Shown here: one piece after another, positions 51,798-62,929 of the stretch
Position numbering within the stretch: the stretch's first letter is position 1
Layout: each line of letters begins with the position of its first letter
Assembly: GCA_028023455.1 (NCBI GenBank)
Contig: JAQFVV010000036.1
Location: 9,600,719-9,664,718, forward strand
DNA from: Epiperipatus broadwayi
Lineage: Eukaryota; Onychophora; Udeonychophora; Euonychophora; Peripatidae
Direction of reading: 5' to 3'
Length of the DNA stretch: 64,000 nucleotides
Made by a program: the position numbers and the translations under genes
The notes under the pieces: model-generated
The model's database searches: none
What the model was told of the DNA's origin: nothing
The model's input: the letters and a program-made list of their open reading frames with translations, nothing else

Positions 51798-52946
51798 CTA
51801 CATTTTGTCATCTCTAAATCTTTTAATTTTTCCATTCACTTCTTTTTGAACTTCCTCTTTTATATCTCTCCTATTTTGTATTGCTAAGTCACTAAATTTA
51901 TCCACTAATTCTCTCTCCATTTCATCTTTCATTCTTATTTTACTTTGTATTATTTCTTCTTTGATTTCATATATTTCATTTTTAATATCCAATTGGTTAT
52001 TATCCAACTCTTGTTTTAATTGGCTATTATTATTCTGACATTGTATAATAGAATCCTCTATTTGTTTGTTTATACCTTTTATAGTTATTTCACTAAATTC
52101 CATAAATTTAGTTTTTATCAACTCCTGGTTATTATAGTCTATCTTTTCTATCTCATCTTTTAAAGAACTAATAATTTTTTCATTATTATCTAATCTTGAT
52201 TCTAACCCATTAAATTTATTATGGGTTTCCTCTTGAAAGTCTTCCATAGTTTTACAAGTACCATCCAGCTTTATATTCATACCATTTATACATGTTTTAA
52301 TTTCATTATTATTTTTACTTATAGTTTCCTGGAGATATTCAAATTTCATATTACATTCTTCCCTATTTCTTTTATTATCTTCTTGCATTTCTTCTTTAAT
52401 TCTGTTTATATTTTCATTAATAGATTCAAATTTTATATTATTATCTTCTTTCATTTCTTCTCTATTTCTGCTTATATTTTCATTAATAGATTCAAATTTT
52501 ATATTATTATCTTCTTTCATTTCTTCTCTATTTCTGCTTATATTTTCCTTAATCTCTTCTTTAATCTCTTCTTTATTTTTGCTTATCATTAGTGCTATTT
52601 GAGACAATAAAAAGTTATCTCTATCTCTTTCCTGTGTGAATCTTCCTTCTTCCTTTACTTTTAATTCCCCAATCTTTCCCTCTTCTTTTATTTCTTCCTC
52701 GACAATTTGTACAAGATCTGTAACTGTTTCTACTTTAATAGTATCTTCCATTTTACTTTCCTCCTCACAACTACTATCCACTACGAACTCAGAGATTTCT
52801 TCTACTAAATCTTTATTTTGTTTATCCATTTTTCCTTTTATAATAATTTTCCTCAAAATTTTATCACAATAATATACTATTATTAATTTTTCATAAAATG
52901 TTCTCTTACCAGTTTCTCTATCTCCTTTAACCACTACCCACAACAA
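51798..52946 (-). CDS. Coiled-coil Gag-like protein of the giant-LTR element
   Basis: 382 codons from the first ATG; a likelier start is the internal ATG at 52829 (residue 40, MDKQNKDLVEE), because the preceding residues are hydrophobic and unlike the rest. The protein is extremely rich in Glu, Lys, Asn and Ile and forms a long predicted alpha-helical coiled coil over about residues 110-375. It includes two perfect 22-residue repeats (NISRNREEMKEDNNIKFESI plus NE) and a third diverged one. No zinc knuckle is present. It is the first ORF after the 5' LTR and PBS, where gag lies, and coiled coils are common in Gag N-termini, but I see no capsid signature. It is intact, unlike pol. The alternative is a captured host coiled-coil gene. 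Confidence 0.6.
   Translation of the reverse strand: MLWVVVKGDRETGKRTFYEKLIIVYYCDKILRKIIIKGKMDKQNKDLVEEISEFVVDSSCEEESKMEDTIKVETVTDLVQIVEEEIKEEGKIGELKVKEEGRFTQERDRDNFLLSQIALMISKNKEEIKEEIKENISRNREEMKEDNNIKFESINENISRNREEMKEDNNIKFESINENINRIKEEMQEDNKRNREECNMKFEYLQETISKNNNEIKTCINGMNIKLDGTCKTMEDFQEETHNKFNGLESRLDNNEKIISSLKDEIEKIDYNNQELIKTKFMEFSEITIKGINKQIEDSIIQCQNNNSQLKQELDNNQLDIKNEIYEIKEEIIQSKIRMKDEMERELVDKFSDLAIQNRRDIKEEVQKEVNGKIKRFRDDKM
52410..52541 (-). repeat. Perfect 66-bp tandem repeat within the Gag-like ORF
   Basis: Two identical 66-bp units (52410-52475 and 52476-52541) encode the repeated 22 residues; a diverged third unit lies at lower coordinates. The unit length is a multiple of three, so the frame is kept. 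Confidence 0.9.
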
Positions 52947-53446
52947 AATATAGCAATACCTTCTACCCTTTTCCCTTATATTTATCTAACTACTTATAAT
53001 AACAATAATAAATTAAATTATATGTGTCATATTATTATTTTCCCACATGCATGATTCACAAACACTTTGCACAGATCATAACACTCTTAAATATATTTTT
53101 CAATAATATTTCCATAAATTTAAATGGTCATATTAATTATTAATAATTGTTAGCCACATATGCATATTTTAAATTTTATTTGTCAAACGAACCACCACAA
53201 TATAATACGTTTTTCTAAATGATCAGATTATCTACCACGCAAAATTATAATTATCCCAACAATAAATATTATTTTTATAATTAAATCTGAAACTATCTAT
53301 TTTTTATAAAATATGTCTGTTGACAATCTCTGATTTTACATATTTAAATTCAAATATTAAACTATATATTCCCACTACACATCGTACAATACGTTGTAAA
53401 AACAAATTTATATTCTTTCGATTGCAGTCCCTACTGCACATCGGGC

Positions 53447-53464
53447 CACGCGTTGCTGGCGCCA
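53447..53464 (-). promoter_or_regulatory. Candidate primer-binding site
   Basis: Minus strand TGGCGCCAGCAACGCG starts 15 nt inside the 5' LTR edge. TGGCGCC is the start of the common lysine-tRNA-type PBS (TGG pairs with the tRNA CCA end), but the rest departs from the known Lys versions and the offset is larger than usual. Confidence 0.5.
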
Positions 53465-53479
53465 AATTCTCCTTCCGTC

Positions 53480-56400
53480 TGTAACCTTCCCCCGCTCCAT
53501 ATAATATAATAATACCCACAACATGCTAAGAATATACTAACTATTCCGGATTTTCTTTACTTATTTATTTCCGGTCAATAATAATTAACATTAATAATAA
53601 TTCCGGGTTCTCTAACTCAGTCTATCAAATATATTATTATAATTTAAATAAAACAATCACTAGCTCAGAACTTTATAAACACAGTTATGTCTGTGAAATG
53701 AATCAACATAAACATCTTTTATTATTCCCATGAGACCTGGAGCAATGACAAAGGAACAAGACGAGAGATCATTGAGATACTATCCCAATGGCATAAGAAC
53801 ACTATCCTAAATAATTGACTAATAGCATTCCCACGACTTTTAAAACTTTTATCATATCTTAGTATTTTTAAAACAAATTCTAGCTCACATAAATAAATTA
53901 ATTAAATAAAATAGAGTTAAATTAATCAAATCATATCAAATCAAATAGATAAATCGATAAGTAAATAAATAATTAAATCTCAGGTTCATAAATTGTAATT
54001 AAAACTGATTTCATATTGCCATAGTAAACTATGATAAGGGAATTTTATGTCATAATTCACTACGTAACGAATAACTAATTAATAAGAACAATGACAATAA
54101 TAAAATAATATAATCTTCTTTTCTTTCTAGATGTATTAAATATTTTCGTGGTAACATTTATTAATCCGATAATCAAAAATTATGTGGTAACGTTCGCATA
54201 TATTTTACTTAAATATTGTGGCAATTAACCCATGACCAATACCTGTTCTACTTATATTTCTTTCATTTTATTATGTAAATAAAACAAAATAAATTATTAA
54301 AATTTCTAATGTTTATTATCCTGTGCAAAATCATAAACATGTTTAATTATAAACGTGCGTTGTGATTTCATGCATTTCATGTGTAGGAAAAACAACAACC
54401 AAGACACAAAGCTTACTAATAAAATTTTATAACATTTTATTAACATTATAACAAATAACACTTTGTACATTATTTACAGCGGATATCCCTATTTACTTAT
54501 CACAAACTTTTATTTATACCCGTTGATGTCTTAACATTATTATTATCGAATTTTATTTTACCCTTTTACCATTAATAATTACAAAAGTATTTTACAATAT
54601 TATTATTATTGGATACATGTTTTGAGCTTAGCTGAATACACAAAATTTCTATCCATTAAACTTTTCTATTGACATTATGTCCTTATAATTTCAAAATTAT
54701 ATTTCTATAAGATCTTTACTGTTATGTAAAATTATACAAAAATTACAAAATTATACTTATTCTTGTTAGTATGGAATCCTACAGAATTTAATCCTTATGA
54801 TATTTTCATGTTCCTTTTATTATCAATCATAATATAATTACTGATAAAATTTTGATCCCATCCTTAACTTTATATATAGCAATTACCATTATCAACACAC
54901 TATGTACAAATACACATTTTTGTTATACACTTCTTTAACTCATTTTTCAAATAAACATGCAATCTCTTTTACTAAATCTCACGTACAATATTTTAAAATC
55001 TTATTATTGTTTTAAAACTTAATTCTAAGGTTTTTCCTTTAAAATTATATCAGTTTAGCAATTGGCTTTAAAATTATATCATATGATTCTTCATCTTTTA
55101 TAATACTTATACTTTCACTTTGGACTTATACAATTCTACTTTACTCTAGTAAATAACTATTCTTACATAACTACTATCTAACTTACTTTCTATCTTATGT
55201 ATCATTTCTATAAAATTATCTCCCTGACGATGTATTTTCATGAAATCAAGATAGCGAAGATATAGATGCGTTGGATCAAAATAAACAAGATATTATCCTT
55301 TATAAAACTTTGACAATCATGGCACAGTGAATTTAAGGACGCCATAGAGGAGTGACTTTTATCTGTCTATCTGCCTCTAGTATTGGAAGGATGCTAAAGC
55401 TATTTCTTCAGCTTCATCACATCAGAAAGTTTCAAAGATATGTAAAAACACTGTCCAGAATATATGTGCTCAGTTATAGGGCGAAGTTATCTATACTGAA
55501 GTCACACAAATAATTATGATCCACATATTTCATTCCTTATAGTTTAATAAAACATCCTCTTGGTTTCCTTTGACATCAGTACTCCCAAGTCACTATCTGC
55601 TTGATTTCTTCAGATTCATCTCTTCATTACATCGACAAATTCTCTGTCTACCTTGCTAATAATAATAAAATTCATTTTTATTTAACTATACAGCTATTCT
55701 TAAGAAAATTCTTTACTATACTTCTCGTATATTTCTATCTCTACTGTTCTAAACTATTTGAATATTTTCAATATAAAACTCAAAAGAATCACATAATTAA
55801 TATGCTACTTATTATTAATCATTTTTAGATTATTTATTGCATGCACATTTTAAAATTTTACTACTCTCTTAAATATATGTTTGATGTTGGATAAATGTGT
55901 ACTTATAACTTTTAACATCTTTCATACTTCATTCATTAATAGATGACCTATAAAAAAAATATATTACATATTACCAATAATATTAAAATTACCAACGATC
56001 TCTATCCTCTGGATCGTATTTGTAAACTTCTCCATTCCAGGACTTCTAGTAGGTATTTAAAATTTTCCATACACACATTTTTATTTATACTAATATTTCT
56101 CTCATTCCATTAGCTCATATATTTAAATATAATTATTATAAAATTTATGTTTATATGTTTCCCTAAGCTAATTCAAATTTTATACTTTAAATACAATAAA
56201 AAAAAATAATTAAAACTATATTTACGATACAGCTTTGTTGGACTCGCTTGGAAAATCGTTCATTGCAAAGCTAAATAAAAAAAAAATTATATTTTATTTT
56301 CTTCAGTCACTTAATGTTCTAATTTAAACTTTTAATTCTGTTTATTAATTCTTCTTGGACGATGATCCTTAATTTTCTTCATATTTTTCCACTTATTCTT

Positions 56401-58069
56401 GAGATCTCCTTTACATAGTCTGCTAGCTTTTCCCCCCGCGCGCTTGGTTTTCCCTCGATGCATCTTGTAATTTTATTTTAAAAATTCAATAAATTTTTCT
56501 TTATTTTCCATGGATCCATTTTCCTCATTTTAGTGATTAATTATATCTGTTTAAAATAATATTCTTTCCATTCAATATCTTTTCCTTTTTTCTATGATAA
56601 GATAAAAATGTTAGGTTCCTCTTAGTAAGTTCATATAGCACTTTATACAGGACTATGGCTTTTCTTCTATTTTTTTAATTTAGAAACTATATTTTTAAAT
56701 AATGTTTTTCCTTTAATATAACATACTTTTCTTCCTCATTCTTTTTCTATATACTTGAACGCTTATTATGATGTTTTCATAGAGAAATATGACTTAGTTT
56801 TAAATACTTATAAAACAAATGTTCGTCATAGGATTCTCTCGATAGCAAATAGTTTCTTTCTTATATTTTCACACAGCATCTTCTTTGTATTTTTCCAAGT
56901 TATAAGATTTAATTTCTGGTTGAGTACAAATAATACAAAACTTATACAATTTTCACTCATTTTTCTTTCAATAATTATTTCAATTATTATTCTTGGTATT
57001 TCCATTTTATTGTAGGCTGAATGGTCAAATTTGATTAAATCCACTGGTAAGATCACGTAGAAATTAGCAAATCATCTTTCTGGATACAAAATTATTTTAT
57101 CTGTTCAAGACTAACTTTAGAATAATTATTAATTTATAAATTTATATTACTTTTTTCAGCTTCGATGTTACAAGCAATTCAAAAAAGTTACCTTCCTCTT
57201 CAACTTTTACATTCCATCTCCTGCTTCTGTCTATCTTAGATTTTTTTCTTGCCAATTTAAATCCGTTGATTGGTCAATATTTGTTTTTAGCGCGAACAAT
57301 ATTAGTCATTCTATTTTGGATGATAAATTGTACTTTTTAAATAAATATTTATGACGTAATGTCTGGAATATTACTTTAACTTAATATTATTAAATTTAAT
57401 CATAGTTTGATAAAATTATTATTTGATCTTTAAAATAATTATTAAGACAATCTATAATATTTTTAACTTTAATTTTTTTTTTTTTTTTTATGATAGATGA
57501 CAATTATATCTAGTTTTAAATTCACAAACTTTATTATTATTTACCAAGTGTGTGTGTGCGTGAAGGCATATAATATACGATCACGTGTCTATTCACTTTA
57601 CAAAATAATCTTTTATTTATGTCTCGGTTTAAATTACCAAAACTAATGTATTTTCTAAATTTTGAAAAATAAATTGAAACTTATAGGACTAAATATAATT
57701 CTCACCATCCCGAAGCTTATTAATAAAAAATATACCTTATTAATTTTGACTAATTATAATATTACCTTTCATTTATTTAATCTGTTAATTCTAAATATTA
57801 TATTCCAATCGTTACTATAATTTTAACTATCTATAGCTGTGTTATTTTGTATGGCCAGCTTTCACAACCATAAGCAATGATATTAAAACTTTATTTAACT
57901 GTTTACTTTTTAAAATACTTTATTATACTATGATATACTAGGTATTCTAGCTTAAAATTGTATTACAAATCTATTATTACTTTTATATCACTTAAATATA
58001 ACTTAAAATTTAAAATTTTTTTCATAATTGACCTTTCTACCCTACCTATGATCTACAGACAAGGGCACA
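53480..58069 (-). repeat. 5' LTR (4590 bp)
   Basis: Direct copy of 45947-50527. Differences include a handful of substitutions near 54870-54890, run-length changes (for example a longer T-run near 57473) and single transitions. This indicates a recent insertion relative to the decay of surrounding relics. Confidence 0.93.
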
Positions 58070-58189
58070 ATATATATAATCAAGTAAAATTTATGAAAAA
58101 TGTTTAATATGGTATATATAATGTTTCTTTTTATGGATCAGGTAATTTAATAGAATGGTTAATAATTCAAAAGATAAGTTAGAAAAAAT

Positions 58190-58545
58190 AATGTAATATA
58201 ATTTATAGAATTTTTTGTGGGTGTATCTTATCATATGTAGGGGAATCTAGATGTAATATAGAGAAAATAATTAAAGAACATAAATTGTTATATAGAAGAG
58301 TTTTGAAAAATGTACAGATATGTAATGATAATAGTAATGAAGTTAAGTTATATACTTAATCTGTTTTTTATGATCATGATAGAAATTGTAATTTTAAGTT
58401 TAATTTTGATATAAATAAAATAAAAATTTTAGGCCAAGAGAGAGCTAATGAAAAAAGAAAAATTAAAGAGGCAATTTTTATTAGTAAGTATAAAAATACG
58501 ATAATAAACAGACAGTCAGCAAATGTTAGGATATATATATATGTG
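58190..58545 (+). pseudogene. Penelope-like element fragment: GIY-YIG domain and tail
   Basis: Reads IYRIFCGCILSYVGESRC then IEKIIKEHK (about 58198-58290), i.e. the GIY-YIG block with Y..G(E/Q)(S/T)R and following EHK, then after a stop a tail with KILGQERANEKRKIKEAIF and a NRQSANVR stretch (about 58420-58533). This is the same family as the fragment at 2.7 kb by its SYxGESRC phrase. It is 5'-truncated and ends at a (TA)n(TG)n tract. It directly flanks the giant-LTR insertion. Confidence 0.65.
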
Positions 58546-58599
58546 TGTGTGTTTGATGTTAAAAAAATTATATCTTGAAACAATGAGAGAATAAATTCC

Positions 58600-59160
58600 T
58601 GTAAGATTATGAACAAAAAATATCAAACTATTATCGAAGTTGATGAAATATTTTTTTTTATTAAGTAATATTTATTCCATTGAGATATACATGAACCATG
58701 ATACATAATCTTGATTGAAGACAAATTTAAGACACCTGTAAATAGACTCATCCTTAATATTGCATAGTTTAACAATGAGAATCAACTATCCAGTATGAAA
58801 CACATCACACTTGACATTTGTTAATCATTACTATTTGAGATTATTACATCCCCACTTTCCCAACTTTTTCGTCAGCATGCGTTGTCATTTACAATGTCAA
58901 AAGGTTTTTGCAAGCTACTGTCCTCATTTTATGTGAATCAAAAAAACCAGTACTGCACCTAAGTTGTAATCTGCACCAGTGTTTTCCAATTTTCATCCAT
59001 TAAGATCAAAAAATTATCATTGCTTCACTCCTGTGATTCCATCCTCACATGTCTTTTATGTGCATTACCAATCTCTTCATTGCTCTTTTCTCATTTATTA
59101 TATTCTTTGCTCAAGATTCTCCCTCTGCTTCTCATAGTCTCCCTACCAGCTGTTGAGACT
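58600..59160. other. Gene-free stretch
   Basis: No coding motif recognised; moderately less AT-rich toward the right. It may be 3' sequence of the ORF1-like relic that follows on the minus strand. Confidence 0.4.
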
Positions 59161-60485
59161 CTAGATATCTAGACCTATATTTAGCATTGAAACATCTGAT
59201 TCTCCTAGTCTTGGTTCTAAATTCAATGTTTAACCACAAATCCTTTACATCTTTCTCAATCTTCTCATTTACTGTACAATTATGTCCTATTGTTCACATG
59301 CATGTCCCTTTAGATTTTATGAACACTTATATTCACTTAGCCTTAGTAATTCTTGTGACATTTTGTCCATCCAGCCATTATCAGATGGTGTACAATGATT
59401 AATTCTTGGCTTTATTCCATCAATTAGTGGCTTACCACCTTTCTTAGTTTATCCATTTTTGGCTTTTTTTCCACTCTCTTTCTTTATTATCTTTGTACTT
59501 TCCAACCCTGACTTTTTCTCTTGCTTCCCACTGAAATTGAAATTTCATTCTTTATCTCCTCCTGCATCAGTTGGCAAGTCTGTTTTTCTTGGATCTTTTT
59601 TTCTGCCATAAAAGGCAGAAATCTGCATGTTGCTAATACTGATTTATTAGTACATATGTGAGCTAGTTTTTATTGAATATATTGTTTCCTCACTTTTGTC
59701 ATGTTATTTTTCTTTTTGATACTTTCAGTCTTAAATTTGAGCTGCTCATATCCAACTTCCAATGTAGTAGAAATCTTTTTATCCTCATACTCTTCCAGCG
59801 CACTCAGAAATATTTGTTGATTTATAGAGAATTGTGATTTGTTTACTTTTTCTTCATTATTTTTTATCAAAGAAGGCACTTTTCGATTATTTTCTAACTG
59901 CAGAACTTCGAATGGTGGGAGAGTTTGCATAATTATACATTTATAATAACCAATTCCACTTTTCCAACATGTTTTACATATTTTTGTGGGGCTGGTCCTT
60001 ATCAAGTGAGACCTATCCCCACAACCATAACATTGAGGATGTACCCCTCTAACTGATACATATATTAGACACTTATCCTGTTATAACACTGATGGTATAT
60101 CTATTGGATTTATTCCTTTATTCAACTTTAAGTAAAATAATCCTGTATTAGATGGCAGCTGGATTCCCGCTCTCCTCTCCATCAGGTAGGTGAATCATTG
60201 AACAGTACCAAACTCCACCAATAAAGTCTGTAATTGCTCAAGTCCAAAAGCCATATGGCAATTCCAAATTGTTCCTGTGACTACTCTTAGTCTGTCTAGA
60301 TCAAATTTGACCAAGTATTTGCCAACTATATAATGGTGCTTTTTAAAATCTTTAATGAAAACATTTTCCAATTTAATAATCATGTACTTTTTGTTTGGGT
60401 GGTGATACACCCTTCTTATTGCATCTGCAATATTCAGTTTCTTTATGAACAAGAACAATTCATCAATCAGAAAGACAAAGGTTCA
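59160..60485 (-). pseudogene. LINE ORF1/gag-like protein with CCHC zinc knuckle, disrupted
   Basis: One minus-strand frame runs from about 60485 to 59670 with two stops (near 60195 and 60085). Upstream it resembles the N-terminal part of LINE ORF1 / ZCCHC3-type proteins (FIKKLNIADAIRRVYHHP, TIWNCHMAFG). Then follows VRGVHPQCYGCGDRSHLIRT (about 60055-59996), a CX2CX4HX4C zinc knuckle whose last Cys is replaced by Ser, then CKTCWKS, a partial second knuckle. A Lys/Glu-rich tail continues, with stops, to about 59160. Such proteins bind RNA for LINE mobilisation. No endonuclease or RT follows on either side, so it is a fragment. Confidence 0.55.
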
Positions 60486-60703
60486 CACTTATTGTTCATA
60501 ATGTTCTGAATTAATGTGTTTGTATTACAAAACCTAAAAATGAATCAAATAAAATCTGAGGTATCTTAGAATTAAATTTATCACAAACAGCCTTGTAATA
60601 CTCCTCATTCAAATCATTACCACTCAATGTGAATCTTCCACTACCTGCTTCAATTTTCCCAAATATCAGTTTATCATTGATTTTACCTTAAAAAAACTGG
60701 TAG
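60486..60703. other. Short stretch without recognised features
   Basis: Nothing recognised. It may be the N-terminal part of the ORF1-like relic, since coding-like phrases continue weakly on the minus strand. Confidence 0.3.
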
Positions 60704-62929
60704 TGTAACGGTCAGATTAGTCTATCTCACTAACACTCTGCAGAATTCAAACTATAAACACAAAACTGAACACTCAAGGAGGGGTTGCCTTCTAGATATC
60801 CTAGGTTCGAATCTAAAGTCTAAATTCCACAGCGCCACCTACATGATAATGCATCTGATGCTACTAATAATATATCCCTTTACCGGTGCCTGGTGGTCAG
60901 GGAGCAACAAAAGACTCTACGATGATATAATCTGGGGATTGCTAACTAACGTCCTATGGATGGTACAAAAACAGTTATAAAGATAGACTGAGACAGCGAT
61001 ATGGATCAATAGATAAAGGATCAAAATTGATTTTAAAATATTTATTAACATATCAAAAATATATATAACGGCATATGTTAGGCAGGGATGCTTTCTAAAA
61101 TGGTAGTTAAAACAACATTCCAGACAATTTACATTTGGAGGTTGTTAAATACATTGTCTATACCTCGGGCTAATATAATATTACAATGATGTGCCTAAAA
61201 GAGCTTGTGAAGATGTGCTAAGTGCTTTGAGTAAATTATAAAGAGTTTAATAAAATATTTTGCGACATTAAAGTTTAATATAACATTTCTTGACTTAGAG
61301 AATAGAACGGACTAATGCTTGTTAAGCTATAAAGTGGGGACGTGACCAAAGCATTTATATTTATAAACATAGTTAAATTATATTGGGAAGTTGGTGTTGC
61401 TAGTGAGGAATTTCTGTACAGGATGGAGGGTGTGATACGTTTAAATCACTGGAGCTTTGTAAATAATAAATAATTGAAAAATTAGATAATGGATATATGA
61501 GAAATATGGAGGGCATCTCGCCATTGATCTGTAGGAATGTGATGTCACAAGCAGCCAAAGTCTGGGCTTATCCAAATCGTAGCAACTGGGTGAGAGCTGC
61601 ATTGCATTCACAGATGTGATATTTGAGTACACACTCTGACTGGGAACCACAGAAAGAGAAAGGGGAAATGATCTTAGCCATTTAAAGCCCTTTAGGAGAA
61701 GCAAAGTGGTCTCAAAACACCCAGTACACCTACTAGCAACACTCGAATAAAGTATATAAAGTATACTAAAAGGGATTTATTTAGATTAAGAAAATGCCCA
61801 ATCAATTCCCCAAATAATTATTTAAAGAAAGTCTGCCCATTCTCGACCTCAAATTACAAGCTTTGAAATTAAAGCAAAACAATATACATTTTAAAATGGG
61901 AGAATGCATGTCTGCGGGGCTTTAAAAGAAAGCATACATTTATTTACACAATCATGCATTTGTTAAATATTTACTCATTGACTTTGCACATATTCTCATA
62001 TTAGGTTAAAATTGATAACGTGGATTTTACACTAGAAAATTTTTATATACATTGAATAAGAGGAGGATAGCCTTCGAACGAGTGATTCACTAGATAACAA
62101 AATGGGAAACAATTTATAATTTAAAACACCTTAATGGCGGCATCTTACTCTAAATAAAAGGAAAAAGTTCACTCGGCCAAAGTCTATTCTGGCACACGAT
62201 CATAATAAAAGAAAAAAACCAAATTAATAAATATAAAATATTAACCCAAGGACAGAGAGCAAAAAATACTGATTACATTATAACATTTTAAAGAAAGAAA
62301 CAATGGTAAGGTAAAGTAAAATGGAAAACAATTTAAATAGCTATAGCGTTTTAATTAGAGGAAATAATCACAAGAGCTCTTGGGTTAAGTTTTGGGGTTA
62401 CCTTGTTAGAAGCATTTGCAGATAGTTTCAGATAGATTGATTGTCAGCAGTGTCCATATGACTCGGCAGCAAACTCTGGTTATAGTTCATATTTTAGCAG
62501 CAGTAACAGTTTTAGGGTTTCCTATGTGATGGCATCCGATGGTATGGAGCAGCAGCCGGCCATTTCTAAGGGGAAAATAACTTTCTTGCCAGCTATACTC
62601 CATCATTTTGAAGATTACAATTTTAAAGGCTGGGTGCTTCATAGATATTTAAATAAATATTTTAGTACATGGTAAATCTATTTGAAGATGAAAACTCGGC
62701 TTCAAATATTTAAGTTTGCAGGTAAGTAGCAATTAGGATGTCAGAAATTCTCAGAAAGCTTAGCAACAATTCAAATAATAGAATGCTTAGAAAATAGAAT
62801 GCTAGAAGAATCTTAGAATAAAATGGCAGAATGCTAGAAAAATCTTAGAATAATCTTAGAATGACAAACAAAAGAAAACCCTTCTATATATAGCAGAGTT
62901 ACACAATAAAACTGCCCTGGAGCGTTACA
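60704..62929. mobile_element. Candidate LTR-like segment (TGTAACG...CGTTACA)
   Basis: 2226 bp bounded by TGTAACG and CGTTACA, similar in ends and size to the LTR-like units at 27.6-32.5 kb. No target-site duplication is visible (GGTAG before, AAAAT after), so the boundary is uncertain. In + orientation AATAAA at about 62905 lies 25 bp before the end; in minus orientation a TATATATAG box lies about 40 bp from the start. It contains a local duplication of AGAATGCTAGAA phrases near 62780-62860. No gene; an 87-codon minus-strand frame at 61441-61704 has no motif. Confidence 0.35.

Larger units (their letters stand above)
45947..58069 (-). mobile_element. Giant-LTR, non-autonomous LTR retrotransposon (complete)
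   Basis: Two direct repeats of 4581 bp (45947-50527) and 4590 bp (53480-58069) begin TGTAACC and end GGGCACA on the + strand and differ at only about 25 sites by eye. They enclose a 2952-bp interior. The minus-strand coding content, a polypurine tract next to the left LTR and a PBS-like site near the right LTR all agree on minus orientation. The element lies in (TA)n: ATATAT at 45941-45946 and 58070-58075 could be a target duplication, but this cannot be told from microsatellite sequence. The interior lacks protease, RT, RNase H and integrase core, so it must use enzymes supplied by a relative. It is comparable in concept to plant LARDs or planarian giant-LTR Ty3-type elements. Confidence 0.93.

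Noticed and set aside
52221-52592. Phe/Ile-rich plus-strand frame
   Set aside because: Antisense shadow of the Gag-like coiled-coil ORF.
53304-53519. 71-codon open frame across the 5' LTR edge
   Set aside because: It spans the LTR end and PBS region, where no gene is expected; no recognisable domain.
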